This document shows positions 44,243 to 54,290 of a stretch of DNA of 64,000 bases, piece after piece. Position numbers and translations under genes: made by a program. This stretch comes from Polyangium sp. y55x31 (lineage in GTDB: Bacteria > Myxococcota_A > Polyangia > Polyangiales > Polyangiaceae). Below the pieces are notes generated by a model. The model was not told the origin of the DNA, searched no databases, and saw only the letters and a program-made list of their open reading frames with translations. Location: NCBI RefSeq assembly GCF_029946505.1, contig NZ_JARZHG010000045.1, forward strand, positions 25,843-89,842, in the 5' to 3' direction. Every line of letters begins with the position of its first letter. Positions within the stretch are counted from its first letter, which is position 1.

Positions 44243-45070
44243 ATGCCTGCGGTGTTCACGGCGAGGCCCGCCACGGCCGTCGATTACGACGTGTACGTGC
44301 GCCTGTTTCCCGAGCTCGGGACCGACGATCCCACGCTTCCGCGCGAGGTATGGGCCGCGGAGCTCATGCCCCACACGATGATCCTCGAGCAGGGGAGCGA
44401 TATCGCGGGCTACGCGTACGTGGTGATCCTGAAGGAGACGGGATACGTGCGCCACGTGGTCGTCGCGCCCGAGGCGCGCGGAAAAGGGGCGGGGCGCGCG
44501 CTGATGCGGGCGAGCGCCGAGCGTTTCCGCGCGGCAGGCTGCGCGCGCTGGTGCCTCAACGTGAAGGTCGAGAACACCGTGGCGATCGCGCTGTATTCGT
44601 CGGTCGGCATGGCGAAGGTCTACGAGTCGACGCCGATGCGGCTCGGCTGGGACGTGCTCGCGCGCCTGCCCGGCGGGGAAGATGGGATCACGGCGCGGAG
44701 GATCGAGCCGCGCGAGGACGCGGCGCTGGAGGCGGCGTTTGGCATGCCCATCGGTTCGATCACGAACTGTCGCGCGCGAGCCGGGTGGGTGCTGCTCCGG
44801 CTCGTCGACGCGGCGCGGCCGGAGGAGGCGCGGGTGGGGTTTGCCTGCTTCAACCCGTCGTTTCCGGGGTCGTTCCCGTTCCGCGTGGCGAGGCCGACGC
44901 TCGTTCGGCCGCTGCTCGACGCCATCCGGCCTCACGCGCGGCCGGAGGACACGTTCACGCAGGTCGTCGTGGAGAACGATCCCGCGACGAAACGCGCGCT
45001 CGTCGAGGCGGGCGCGTCGGTGCGGATGGAGATCATGAACATGGAAGGGCCGATCCCCGAGCGGGTTTGA
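44243..45070 (+). CDS. GNAT-family N-acetyltransferase
   Basis: This 275-residue protein has an N-terminal GNAT domain (about 1-150). The acetyl-CoA pyrophosphate loop VVAPEARGKGAGRALM (about 73-88) matches the R/Q-x-x-G-x-G/A motif, and VKVENTVAIALYSSVGMAKV is the usual motif B with its Asn and Tyr. Residues of about 150-275 form a second domain (ITARRIEPREDAALEAAFGM, VARPTLVRPLLDAIRPHARP) that resembles a divergent second GNAT-like half without the acetyl-CoA loop. The substrate is unknown. It follows the ferritin-like gene by 50 bp. Confidence 0.88.
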   Translation: MPAVFTARPATAVDYDVYVRLFPELGTDDPTLPREVWAAELMPHTMILEQGSDIAGYAYVVILKETGYVRHVVVAPEARGKGAGRALMRASAERFRAAGCARWCLNVKVENTVAIALYSSVGMAKVYESTPMRLGWDVLARLPGGEDGITARRIEPREDAALEAAFGMPIGSITNCRARAGWVLLRLVDAARPEEARVGFACFNPSFPGSFPFRVARPTLVRPLLDAIRPHARPEDTFTQVVVENDPATKRALVEAGASVRMEIMNMEGPIPERV

Positions 45071-45091
45071 CGGGACGGACCTTTTTGGGGG

Positions 45092-48000
45092 TCAGTTCGC
45101 GGCTTTCCCGGCGAGCAGGTCCGCGGCCATCTGGCGGATGCGGGGCTCGGGGTCGCTCGTGGAGAGCTTGCGCAGGATGGGCTCGGCGGCGGCGCGATCG
45201 AGCGAGGCCATCGAGAGGGCCGCGGCCTCGCGCACGAGGGCATACGAGTCCTCCTGCGCGATCGTGGTGAGCGTGTCGAAGGCGACCCGCCCGCCCGTGC
45301 CCGCGCCGAGGCGGCCGAGCGCTTCGGCGGCGCGCACGCGGAGCGGCCAGCTCGGCGCCTCGCGGCCGAGGCGCGCGACGGCGGCGATGGTGGCCGGGTG
45401 CTTGACCCTGCCGAGCGCGGCGAGCGCGGCGCGCCGCACGCTCTCCTCGGGATCGGAGAGCGCGTCGATCACGGCGTCCTGCGCCTCTTTTTCGGGCCTG
45501 CGCGCGAGGAGCTCGACCGCGCGCGTGCGGACCTCGAGCGCCGGATGGCGAACGAGCGCGACGAACGCAGGGACGACGGCCGCGGCGATGCGCTCGATCG
45601 CGGCGGAGCTCGCGCGGGCCGACTCGGGATCGAGTTTGTCGTCGGGGCCGAGCAGGGGCGCGAGCGAGAGCTCCACGTCGCTCGCGAGGAGCGCGTCGGC
45701 CACGACGCGGGCGCGATCGGGCGAGGTCGAGGCTGCGGCTACGGCCGCGCGTTCGAGCGAGGGCGCGAGCGCGACGAGGGCGCGGGCGCGGGAACCCGCG
45801 AGCCGCGCCGCGTCCGGGCCGAGGCCCGAGAGGATGTCCTTCATGGAGAGCGGGCCATCGGGCACCGGCAGCGCTTCGCCCGTGCGGGAGAAGTTTTTCG
45901 TGGCGAGCGCGGTCGCGGCGGCGACGGCGGTGCGGCGCATCGACTCATCGGTCGCGAACAGGCTCGACGCGAGGGCGTTCTCGGCCGAGGCGCTCTGCGC
46001 GGCGTCGCCCTTCGGCGCGAGGCGCGCGAGGGCGACGAGGGACGCCTGCCGGAGGACCGGCTCGTTCGCGTCGGCGAGCGCGACGAGCATGTGGAGGTTT
46101 TCACTCTGGGAGGCGCCGAGCTCGGCGAGCGCGTGCACGGCGGCGGCGCGCGCGGTGGCGCCGGCCTCGGGCGCGCGGGCGAGGGCCACGAGCGCCGGGG
46201 TGTACTTCTTGTCGTGCGTGAGCCCGAGGCCGAGGGCCGCGACGCCGCGCACCTCCGGCGAGGTCGAGCCGAGAAGTTTGACCAGCAAAGGTTCCGCCTT
46301 CTTGTCGCCCATGCGCGCCACGCCCCAGGCCGCGGCGACGGCGATGGAGTCGCTCGGCAGGAGCGCCGCGCCCGTGTCCTTCGGCGCGAGCATCTGCTCG
46401 TAGCGCGGCAGGATCGACGGATCCCTGAGGGCGCCGCAGGCGATCATGGCCCGCACGCGCAGGCTCTTGTCGGCCTGGCCCGTGGCGTAGTTGTAGAGGG
46501 CCGGCCCCGCGCTCTTGTTCTCGACGTACGCGAGGACCTCGATCGCGATCTTCTGCTGCGACTCCTTGTCGTCGGCGAGCGCGTCGAGCAGCGGCTTGAT
46601 CGCGCGTGCGCCGATCTTCGCGAGCTCGGCGCGGGCCGCCTTCGCCGCGGGTGACGTGCCGCCCTCGTGGCGCACCTTCTGCACGAGCGGCAGCGTCATC
46701 GCGCCGTAGAGCTCGACGAGCAGGCGCCTGTAGATCGCCTTCTGCGGGTTGCCGACGGCGACGGGCAAGAGCTCGCGTTCGAGGGATTCGAGCGAGTTCT
46801 TGCCGAGGTTGATCTGCATGCTCATGCGCGCCGCGCGCGAGACCAGCTCCTCGTCGGGGGAGGAGCGCACGACGCGGCGGAAGAGGCGATCGGCCTCGTC
46901 GACCTGGCCGCTCGAGAGGAGCAGCTCGGCGAGGTCGAAGTAGACCGGGAAGAGCCGATCGTTCCTCTGGATGGCCTGCCGGTACTCCGCGATCGCGTGC
47001 GTGAAATCCTGCCGCCGGCGGTACATGTCGCCGAGCTTCTGATGGCCGTTCGCGTCCTCGGGCGAGAGCTCGACGGCGCGCGCGGCGTACTTGATGGAGT
47101 CGTCGTCGCGATAGAGCTCGGCCGCGTACTGAGCCATGCGCTGGTAGAACTCGCGGGCGCGCTTGGGGTTCACCTCGACGAGTTTTTCGAGGACACCGAT
47201 CGCGCCGAGCAGGTTCTGTTCGAGCACCAAGATTCGTTCGAGCGCGAGCAGGCTCTCCTCGTCGCCGGGCGCGAGCTCGGTGACCTTGCGCAGCGTGGCC
47301 TCGGCGTCCGCGAGGCGATGCAGGCGGCGCTGCACCTCGGCGAGGAGCCTGCCGGCTTCGAGGTCGGGCGGGGTGCCGTTGAAGCGCGCGGTGAGTGCCG
47401 GGACGCGGCTCGGGAGTTCGTGCGCGAGCGACCACAAGCTCACGATGTGCGTGCGCGCCTCGCGCGCGAGCAGCTTGTCGTTTTGCGCCCCGGCGAGCAG
47501 CTCCTCCCAGATCACGCGCGCCTCGGCGTAACGCTGCGCGGCGTTGCCGAGTGACGCGGCCGTGCGCTCGATCGCGACGGCGAGGTTTTTCTTGTACCGG
47601 ACGTTGGTCGGCTCGAGCTGAACGGCCTCGCGCAGGGCGTTCAGCGCTTCGAGCGGCATGTCGTGGTCGAGGTAGACCTCGCCGAGGATCGAGTTGGCCC
47701 GCGCGCGGTTCGGCACGACCTGCTTGATGCGCGCCCACGTCTCCAGGGCCTTTTTCTTGTCGCCGGCCTGGTAGTAGCGATCGCCGAGGTCGACGATGTA
47801 CGTGTGATCGGCGCCGCCCGAGGCCGCGAGCTTCTGCAGGACCTTGAGGGCCTTGTCCTTCTCCTCGACGCGCTCGTAGAAGTCGGCGACGGCGGCCAGG
47901 ATCTCGGGCTCGCTGCCGGCGCGCGCTTCGAGCTCCGTGAGGAGCTTCAGCGCCTTCGGGCGATCGCCGCGCTGGATGAGCGTCTCGCAGAGCTCGAAGA

Positions 48001-49231
48001 CGAAGTCGGGATTGCCCGGCGCGGCCTTGATGAGCGCCTCGTATTCCTTGATGGCCGCGTCGAGCTCGCCCGCGGTTTGGAGCAGGTGCACGAGCTTCAG
48101 CCGCACGTCGATCGCGCGGCTGTCGATGCCGAGCACCTTGCGGTACGTGGCGATCGCCTTGTCGACGTCGCCCGTCTCTTCGTAGAGGCCGCCCAGCGTG
48201 GCGAGGCGCTGCGCGTCCTGCGCCTTCTCGGCTTCGAGGATCGGGATGAGCTCGGCGAGCTTGCCTTCGGCGCGGAAGGCGTCGGTCATGATGACCAGGA
48301 TTTCGGCGCGCACGCCGGCCGCGCCGCCCGCGACCGCGAGCGCGCGCTTGAGCACGCTGAGCGCCTCCTCGGTCTTCTTTTGCCGCGCGAGGACCTGGCC
48401 GAGATCCCGGAGCGCAGGCGCGAGGGCGCGGTTGTCGCCGGCGGCGGCCTTCACGAGCTCGCGGAACTCGACCTCGGCGCGATCGTAGAGCGCCCGCGCG
48501 AGCAGCTCCCGGCCGAGCTCGGCCTTCACGAAGAGCGAGCCCTGCGCGGCCTTCACGAGCGCGTCGTGGTGCTTCTTCGCGGCCTCGAAGTCCTTCAGAT
48601 CGAGGCAAAGCCCGAGGAGCGTGCGCGTCGTCTGCTCCATGTCCGGGCCGGGCTTGAGCAGGGCGAGGGCTTTTTCGTAGCTCGTGCGGGCGGCGGATTT
48701 GTCGCCGCGCTCGGCCTGGAGCTGCGCGAGGGCGAGGATGGCTTGCGGATCGTTCGGCTTCTCCGCGATCGCGGCCTCGTACGTCTTGACCGCGTCGTCG
48801 GGGCGACCGTCGAGCTTGTAGATGCCGGCGAGCGCGACCTTCGAGGCCCAGGCGTCGGCGCCCGGCGTGGCGGCGCGTTTTTCGAACTCCTCGACGAGCT
48901 TCTTGATGTTGCCGTCGCGCTCCCGATAGAGCTGCGAGAGCCGCTGGAGCGGGAAGGGCGCGCTCGGCTGCGAGATGACGATCGCCGTGTACCGCGCGAT
49001 GAGCGCGTCGCTCCCCGGTCCCTTGCCCGCCTGCTCGCCGTCGCCCTGGGGCTGCTTCGGCTGTTTCGGCTGCTTCGGCTGGGCCGGGCCGGGCTGCGGG
49101 TTCTTGGGTGGCTTCTTGCGGTTGCGCCCGGACGGGTCGAAGTCCGCGGCCTCGGCGCTGGGCGGCGCGACGACGGCCAGGGCGAAGGGCAAGCCGAGGA
49201 GCAAGCAGCCGGCGAGGACGTGGGAGCGCAC
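45092..49231 (-). CDS. Giant exported TPR plus HEAT repeat protein
   Basis: This protein has about 1379 residues from GTG 49231, which begins a signal peptide (RSHVLAGCLLLGLPFALAVV, cleavage near AEA). An in-frame start further upstream (49348) would put non-signal sequence first. A Lys/Pro-rich linker with KQP repeats follows (AQPKQPKQPKQPQGDGEQ). About 20 TPR units cover residues 80-830 (VALAGIYKLDGRPDDAVKTY; LGDMYRRRQDFTHAIAEYRQ), then HEAT repeats run to the end (GVAALGLGLTHDKKYTPALV; ALGRVKHPATIAAVARLGRE). It is a periplasmic or surface scaffold; the partner is not shown. It overlaps no neighbour and converges on the GNAT gene with 21 bp between stops. Confidence 0.85.
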   Translation of the reverse strand: MRSHVLAGCLLLGLPFALAVVAPPSAEAADFDPSGRNRKKPPKNPQPGPAQPKQPKQPKQPQGDGEQAGKGPGSDALIARYTAIVISQPSAPFPLQRLSQLYRERDGNIKKLVEEFEKRAATPGADAWASKVALAGIYKLDGRPDDAVKTYEAAIAEKPNDPQAILALAQLQAERGDKSAARTSYEKALALLKPGPDMEQTTRTLLGLCLDLKDFEAAKKHHDALVKAAQGSLFVKAELGRELLARALYDRAEVEFRELVKAAAGDNRALAPALRDLGQVLARQKKTEEALSVLKRALAVAGGAAGVRAEILVIMTDAFRAEGKLAELIPILEAEKAQDAQRLATLGGLYEETGDVDKAIATYRKVLGIDSRAIDVRLKLVHLLQTAGELDAAIKEYEALIKAAPGNPDFVFELCETLIQRGDRPKALKLLTELEARAGSEPEILAAVADFYERVEEKDKALKVLQKLAASGGADHTYIVDLGDRYYQAGDKKKALETWARIKQVVPNRARANSILGEVYLDHDMPLEALNALREAVQLEPTNVRYKKNLAVAIERTAASLGNAAQRYAEARVIWEELLAGAQNDKLLAREARTHIVSLWSLAHELPSRVPALTARFNGTPPDLEAGRLLAEVQRRLHRLADAEATLRKVTELAPGDEESLLALERILVLEQNLLGAIGVLEKLVEVNPKRAREFYQRMAQYAAELYRDDDSIKYAARAVELSPEDANGHQKLGDMYRRRQDFTHAIAEYRQAIQRNDRLFPVYFDLAELLLSSGQVDEADRLFRRVVRSSPDEELVSRAARMSMQINLGKNSLESLERELLPVAVGNPQKAIYRRLLVELYGAMTLPLVQKVRHEGGTSPAAKAARAELAKIGARAIKPLLDALADDKESQQKIAIEVLAYVENKSAGPALYNYATGQADKSLRVRAMIACGALRDPSILPRYEQMLAPKDTGAALLPSDSIAVAAAWGVARMGDKKAEPLLVKLLGSTSPEVRGVAALGLGLTHDKKYTPALVALARAPEAGATARAAAVHALAELGASQSENLHMLVALADANEPVLRQASLVALARLAPKGDAAQSASAENALASSLFATDESMRRTAVAAATALATKNFSRTGEALPVPDGPLSMKDILSGLGPDAARLAGSRARALVALAPSLERAAVAAASTSPDRARVVADALLASDVELSLAPLLGPDDKLDPESARASSAAIERIAAAVVPAFVALVRHPALEVRTRAVELLARRPEKEAQDAVIDALSDPEESVRRAALAALGRVKHPATIAAVARLGREAPSWPLRVRAAEALGRLGAGTGGRVAFDTLTTIAQEDSYALVREAAALSMASLDRAAAEPILRKLSTSDPEPRIRQMAADLLAGKAAN

Positions 49232-49298
49232 GAGCGGGAGGGTATCACGCGGAGGCGCGTCGAGCCTGCCCGCGGAGGGGAGCGGGAGCGGTGGGCTG

Positions 49299-51215
49299 TC
49301 AGTTTTTGCGGTGTTTGTTCGCGCTCGCCCGAGGCTTGATGATCTCACCGAGCAGGTCGGGTCGCGAGGCGTCGCGTTCCAGGTGCGGATATTTCTCCCC
49401 CTCGGTGTAGTTCACGAAATACGTCCTGTAAAACCCTGCATTTTCCACCAGCAGCTCGATGGGCTTCCGTGTCTTCTTGGCGGTCCGCAGGGCGCTTCGG
49501 AGCTCGTCGGCGGACCACTGCCGTTCATTCACCGCGATCAGCTTCATGCCGGGCGCAAGGCCGGCCAGCTCCGCGGGCATACCGTGGATGGCGTCCAGGA
49601 TCGTCCCGTCCTGGTTGCGCGTGCGGACCCTCAACCCGATCGAATACCTGAAGTCTGCGACCCGTAGATACTCCCTGTCGTTGGCCTCCGCGAACTCGTT
49701 GGGTTTGTCGGTATAGGTCAGCTTCCACCCGCTCGATTCGATGCCCCCGAGGGGAGCGCGCGGCGCCGTGGAGCTCAATCGAGCGGCGAAGAAACCCTTC
49801 CAGTCGTAGGGAGCCACTGCATGGAGGGCGGCGACCAGGTCGTCGAAGGTGTAGGGCTTCAGCTCAGGGACGCCCTCGCTTCCGCCGAAAAAGAGGCGGA
49901 TGAAGTCGTCGAGCGACCGCCGGTTCCGGGTCTGGCGGCGGATGATCCCGTCGGCTTCGAGCCAGATCAGCACGCCCTCCTCGTAGAAATCGGTGCTCCG
50001 CCGCCAGGATCTCCATTCCTGCGGCCCTTTGTAGAGGACCTGTGCCGAGATCGCCGTGTCTTCCAGGGGTCGCCACCTGCGTCCTGGGCGGGCGCGATCC
50101 AGCGTGGCGGCGGTGCTCGCAAGATCCTCCCGAAACTCCTCGGGCGTGTAGAGGCCGCTGCGGGCCGTGAGCACATTCCCCAGGTGTTCCGTGAGCCCTT
50201 CGTACACCCACAGCAGCTCTCCCTTCATCGGCTGCTGGAAATCGGGCGTCACCAGGCCGGCGGGGCGACGGTATTTGCCATTCCAGGAATGCACGAACTC
50301 GTGCGAGAGCACGTAGCCCGTCAACTGCCGCAAGCCGTCGGTGCGGAGGGAACGCTCCGGAAGCCGGTTGTCACTGGACTCATGGTGCTCGAGCCCGAGG
50401 AAACCACCCACGTGATCACTGAGCGTCACCAGGAAACGGTATCTGCGATAGGGATGGGCGCCGAAGAGGGCATGGGCCTCGGCGACCAGTCGTCCACAGT
50501 TTTCGACCATCTGCGCCGGCATTTCCAGCGCCGGCTCGGAATCGCCGGCCATGTCGATCTGGTGAGACGGCAGGCCCGAAACGCTGAGCGGGATTGTCCG
50601 AAAATGAGCCCCGCTGAGGACCGGGGAGTCCACCAGTGTCGTCAGAGAGACAGGAGCAAACGCGATGGTCTCCCCGCTCTGCTTTGCCACCGGTAGCGCG
50701 GTGCCGAACTTCCACCCGGCGGGTAGGCGCAACGTGGCGGCATAAGTCAGCTCGCCGGGCGCGCGGCCCTTGGGAGAGAGCAATACCTGGTTCCAGTTCA
50801 AGACAGCCACTTGCGCGCTGGCCGTCGAGCCCGCGTCCGCTTGGCTGGGTGAGAGGTAGTCGAGCTCGACCTCGAGGGCATTCGCTCCGGCAGGCGCCTC
50901 CAGATGGAAGGCATACATGTCCACGTCGTCGCGTCTCCAGGCGAGCGTCTTGCCCGCGGCGGTGAACTTCAGCCCAACGAGGTTCACGATCGGGCCGGTC
51001 GGGCTGTGCTCGCCGGGGATCCACTTGGGATAGACCAGCGTCAGAGGCCCCGGCGTCGCGGGGATCACGAGCCGGGCATGAAAGATTCGGCGAGGCGCTT
51101 CGCTCAGGTCCACGCTCAGGCGAATCGTCTGCGCCGCCGCGCTCCTGGCGCCGATCGAAACCAACGCCACCGCGACCCAACTCACCCAGGTTCTGGTCAT
51201 GGAACCATTTCGCAT
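49299..51215 (-). CDS. M61 glycyl-aminopeptidase-like metalloprotease
   Basis: This 638-residue protein starts at ATG 51215. A signal peptide covers about 1-29 (GARSAAAQ). The family beta domain (RLVIPATPGPLTLVYPKWIP) precedes the catalytic domain with HEFVH at 305-309, followed by WNGKYRRP and the third ligand in VYEGLTEHLG (Glu 339). A C-terminal PDZ-like domain spans about 540-620 (GTILDAIHGMPAELAGLAPG). All zinc-site residues are present. Its codons include more A/T-ending choices than neighbours, by eye, suggesting a different history. The 277-bp gap before the next gene upstream holds no supported gene. Confidence 0.93.
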   Translation of the reverse strand: MRNGSMTRTWVSWVAVALVSIGARSAAAQTIRLSVDLSEAPRRIFHARLVIPATPGPLTLVYPKWIPGEHSPTGPIVNLVGLKFTAAGKTLAWRRDDVDMYAFHLEAPAGANALEVELDYLSPSQADAGSTASAQVAVLNWNQVLLSPKGRAPGELTYAATLRLPAGWKFGTALPVAKQSGETIAFAPVSLTTLVDSPVLSGAHFRTIPLSVSGLPSHQIDMAGDSEPALEMPAQMVENCGRLVAEAHALFGAHPYRRYRFLVTLSDHVGGFLGLEHHESSDNRLPERSLRTDGLRQLTGYVLSHEFVHSWNGKYRRPAGLVTPDFQQPMKGELLWVYEGLTEHLGNVLTARSGLYTPEEFREDLASTAATLDRARPGRRWRPLEDTAISAQVLYKGPQEWRSWRRSTDFYEEGVLIWLEADGIIRRQTRNRRSLDDFIRLFFGGSEGVPELKPYTFDDLVAALHAVAPYDWKGFFAARLSSTAPRAPLGGIESSGWKLTYTDKPNEFAEANDREYLRVADFRYSIGLRVRTRNQDGTILDAIHGMPAELAGLAPGMKLIAVNERQWSADELRSALRTAKKTRKPIELLVENAGFYRTYFVNYTEGEKYPHLERDASRPDLLGEIIKPRASANKHRKN

Positions 51216-51492
51216 GGATGCCCCCCCGAAAGGCTTCCTCCACGGTGCCCCACGAGAATGGTAGGGGGCTCGTCCGTGGTCGTCAAATGGGGCTCGAGGC
51301 GGAAGGGGCAGCGAAGGCGAGCAACGAGGGGGAAAGCGGAGCCGCGTCGAGAAACGCGCCGGCGCAGGACAACCGCAAAAAAGGATTGGCAGGTTCGCGG
51401 CCCCTTCGCCGGGCCACCCGGAGCAGATCCAGAAAGGTGTACTCGCAGGAGTCCTTGCCGGTCGCTCTCCGAGGCGCGTCAGCGCGCGGATC

Positions 51493-52776
51493 TCATTCGT
51501 ATCCGGAGAGGCGCCAGTGCCCTTGCTCGAAGCGGAAGCGCATCGTCCGGCGCTCGCCCGAGCCGAGATCCATGCCGACGCGCACGAAGCCGCGATCCTC
51601 GTAATCACGCACGTCCTTCTCGACGACGCGCGAGCAGGGATCACCGTTGATGCCTTTTTGCCGCTTCAGGTCGACGTAGAGGTACGCGAACGTGAGCCCG
51701 CGCAGGTGCTCCATCACGTCGCCTTTTTTCACGGCGGACACGAGCTCGCCGAAGGCCTCCTCGTTGACCTTGGGCTTGCCCGGGACAATCTCGCCCGTCT
51801 CCTCGTTGCGCTGCGGAGGCTCGTTCTCGATGTACCGGAGCTCCCAGGTGGGCACGCCGCGCTCGGCGACGAGGCGATCCGAGACGAGCGAGACCGTGGA
51901 GATCGGGGGCTCGCCGCCGATGCTGAGCTCGTCCGTGAGCTCCTTGCACGAGGTCTGGATCTGCTTGATCGTCGCCTGGACGTCCGTCTTCGGCGGGACC
52001 TTGAAGGCACGCTCGAGCACGCCCTTCACCGTGGCGGCGGGGACGGCGCTGTAGAGGTTGTCGTTCGAGCGCATCGTCAGGGTGTTGATGCCGATGACCT
52101 CGAGCGAGTCCTTGCGGAAGAGCGGGCCGCCGCTGTTGCCCGGGTCGATCGCGGCCGTGTGCTGCAAAAACGAGGACTTGTGGCCGCGCACCGTGACCGA
52201 GAAATCGGCGTTCGAGATGGTGCCGCTCGTGAGCCGGTACGATTGCTGCTCGCCGACGCGCGGATACCCCGAGGCCTGGACGGCCTCGTCATTCTTCACG
52301 CCGCCGTCGGCGAGCGTGGCCACCGCAATGGCGCTCGTCGCCAGGCTATCGGGCACCTTCACCACGGCGACGTCGTATTTGTCGTCCGTATAGAGGACCT
52401 CGCAATCGTTGAGCGAGGTGTGCTCGTCGAGCACGATCGTGACCTTCGGCGCGCTGTCGACGACGTGCCGGTTCGTGATCAAGACGAGGCCCTTGCCGTC
52501 CGGCGTTTTGAGGAAAAAACCGCTGCCGGTCGAGGTCCAGCCCACGCCGACGGTGCCCATGGCGTCCGGGAGGCGCGAGCGTTTCACCGTGTCGACGAAC
52601 GCCGTCTTCACGTCCTCGGGCAGCTCGGCCTTGACGCGTACGGTGGCCTTGCGCTGCATCTCGGGCACGTTGACCTTGGCCGCGGGCGCCTGGGGTTCCT
52701 TCGTCTCCGGAAGAGGCGCCCCGCCTCCGCAGCCCATCAAGAACAGAACCAATCCAAACGCGAGCCTGGGAGCCAT
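51493..52776 (-). CDS. Trypsin-like serine protease lipoprotein
   Basis: This 427-residue protein starts at ATG 52776. A lipoprotein signal ends in LFLMGC (Cys 16). The trypsin-like domain (about 70-265) has the triad His 104 (TNRHVVD), Asp 135 (DDKYDVAVV) and Ser 215 (DPGNSGGP), as in HtrA-type proteases. No PDZ domain follows; instead about 150 residues of unknown fold end the protein (TWELRYIENEPPQRNEETGE, RFRFEQGHWRLSGYE). An upstream in-frame start at 52857 would delay the signal and is less likely. Periplasmic quality control is a reasonable guess. Confidence 0.9.
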   Translation of the reverse strand: MAPRLAFGLVLFLMGCGGGAPLPETKEPQAPAAKVNVPEMQRKATVRVKAELPEDVKTAFVDTVKRSRLPDAMGTVGVGWTSTGSGFFLKTPDGKGLVLITNRHVVDSAPKVTIVLDEHTSLNDCEVLYTDDKYDVAVVKVPDSLATSAIAVATLADGGVKNDEAVQASGYPRVGEQQSYRLTSGTISNADFSVTVRGHKSSFLQHTAAIDPGNSGGPLFRKDSLEVIGINTLTMRSNDNLYSAVPAATVKGVLERAFKVPPKTDVQATIKQIQTSCKELTDELSIGGEPPISTVSLVSDRLVAERGVPTWELRYIENEPPQRNEETGEIVPGKPKVNEEAFGELVSAVKKGDVMEHLRGLTFAYLYVDLKRQKGINGDPCSRVVEKDVRDYEDRGFVRVGMDLGSGERRTMRFRFEQGHWRLSGYE

Positions 52777-52860
52777 CGGCACATTCCTCGTGAGGGTGGA
52801 TGGAAATCGCGAAGCTCGATCAGACACGACTCCGAGGACGTTGGCAAGCCGTGCCACGAA

Positions 52861-54222
52861 TCAGCGGCGGAACGTGGACAGGGCCGCGAGGAGCGCAAAG
52901 CCGAGCGTCACGAGCGTGATCACGAGCGCGACGCGGAGCGCCGGATGGCTGTCGCGTGCAGTCGCGACGATACGGCGTTGGTCCTCGGACGGAATGGGCG
53001 CGCCGGCTTCGTCGCTCGCTTCGGCCGAGACGGCCGCGGCGAGGTTTGCGTCGAGGTCACGTTGTGATCGACGCGTGCGTACGAGGATCAAGAGGACCTC
53101 CGCGAGGGCCGCGACGGCGAGGAGGAAGACGGCCGCGCGCCGCGCCGAGGAGGCTCTCGCGTGTTCACGTGCTTCGGCCGCGGCGGAGCCATCGAGCAAG
53201 GGCTCGAGGCGGGGCGCGGAGGCGGATAGGGATCGAGGCCCGAGGGGCCAGGCGATCGTGGCGTCGCCGCGCTCGTCGGGATCGCCGGAGAGGATGATCT
53301 GCGCGGGTCCTTCCGGATGCGTGAGGTCGAGGTGGCCGCGGAAAAAACCGGCGTCGTCGCGGGTGACGGGGACGACCGCGCCGAGGATGCGGCCCGCGTC
53401 GGTGACGATGGAGGCGTAGACGCGATCCCGCGGGGCGGGCGAGACGAACGTGAGGCCGGCGTGGAGATCGGGGTCGAGCCAGATCGCGCCCGGCCGCACG
53501 GGCAAGAGGCCCTCCCAGCGGCCTTCGTTTCCGCGGTAATCGCGGGCGACGAGGATGAGCTCGACGAGGTGCGCGAGGGGCGTGACGGTGAACGTCGCCG
53601 GACCCCGTTCGCGCAAGGCCACGTGTCCCGGCTCGATCGTGGCGCCGGACGCCCACGCCTCGATCGTGATTGCGGGAGCGCGACCGGGCAGGAGCGTGAG
53701 GTCCTCGGGCTGGCGCACGCGGACCTCGACGGCCTCGGGGAAAGGTGAGGCGAGCTGGCCTCGCGGCACGACCACCGAGATACGCAAATCCCCCGTCGCC
53801 ACGCCTTGCACCGGCGGCCTGCCGGGCCGCGGGGGTTCTGCGGGCCGCAAGGGCACGGTCCCCTCGGCGAGGACCGTTTTTCCCTGGAGAACCCGGACAT
53901 CGAGCGGGCCCGTGAGCGGCGCGTTTTTCTCGACCGAGACTTCGCCCACGCCGTCCGGGCCGAGCGAGACCTCCCGGGCCGCGAGGCGTGCCCCGGCGTC
54001 CGTCACCTCGACGGTCACGCCTTCGAGCGCGGCGACGTCGTCCACGCCGAACAGCCGCCGCGCGCCCTCCAGGCGGAGCGCGATCGTCCGGCCGCCGGCC
54101 ACGGGGACGCCGCGCACCCGTACGAAGGGCGCGGGATTCGGTGAACCCGGGCCGAAGAGCACGAGGGCCGTGACGGTCACCGAGGCCGCGGGGACGACGT
54201 AGGTGGCCAGGCGACCGAGCAT
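52861..54222 (-). CDS. Membrane protein with extracytoplasmic beta domains
   Basis: This 453-residue protein starts at ATG 54222. There are three hydrophobic helices: one at about 7-24 (YVVPAASVTVTALVLF), one at about 357-377 (AAVFLLAVAALAEVLLILV) and one at the end (LRVALVITLVTLGFALLAAL). The region between the first two is beta-rich with Gly/Pro turns (VEVTDAGARLAAREVSLGPD, LVELILVARDYRGNEGRWEG), suggesting two or three Ig-like domains outside the membrane. A cytoplasmic Asp/Glu-rich loop lies between the last two. No family is recognised. It is 84 bp from the trypsin-like gene and divergent from 54291. Confidence 0.72.
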   Translation of the reverse strand: MLGRLATYVVPAASVTVTALVLFGPGSPNPAPFVRVRGVPVAGGRTIALRLEGARRLFGVDDVAALEGVTVEVTDAGARLAAREVSLGPDGVGEVSVEKNAPLTGPLDVRVLQGKTVLAEGTVPLRPAEPPRPGRPPVQGVATGDLRISVVVPRGQLASPFPEAVEVRVRQPEDLTLLPGRAPAITIEAWASGATIEPGHVALRERGPATFTVTPLAHLVELILVARDYRGNEGRWEGLLPVRPGAIWLDPDLHAGLTFVSPAPRDRVYASIVTDAGRILGAVVPVTRDDAGFFRGHLDLTHPEGPAQIILSGDPDERGDATIAWPLGPRSLSASAPRLEPLLDGSAAAEAREHARASSARRAAVFLLAVAALAEVLLILVRTRRSQRDLDANLAAAVSAEASDEAGAPIPSEDQRRIVATARDSHPALRVALVITLVTLGFALLAALSTFRR

Positions 54223-54290
54223 GCGAAGGGAGTTTACCGCGGCTCGTTTGCGTTCGGGCAGCGCATCCGATAGAGCAAGCGCGAGGGACG

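Noticed and set aside
49055..49085. Short 9-bp repeats (KQP codons) as a mobile repeat
   Set aside because: They are an in-frame low-complexity linker in the TPR-HEAT protein, common after signal peptides.
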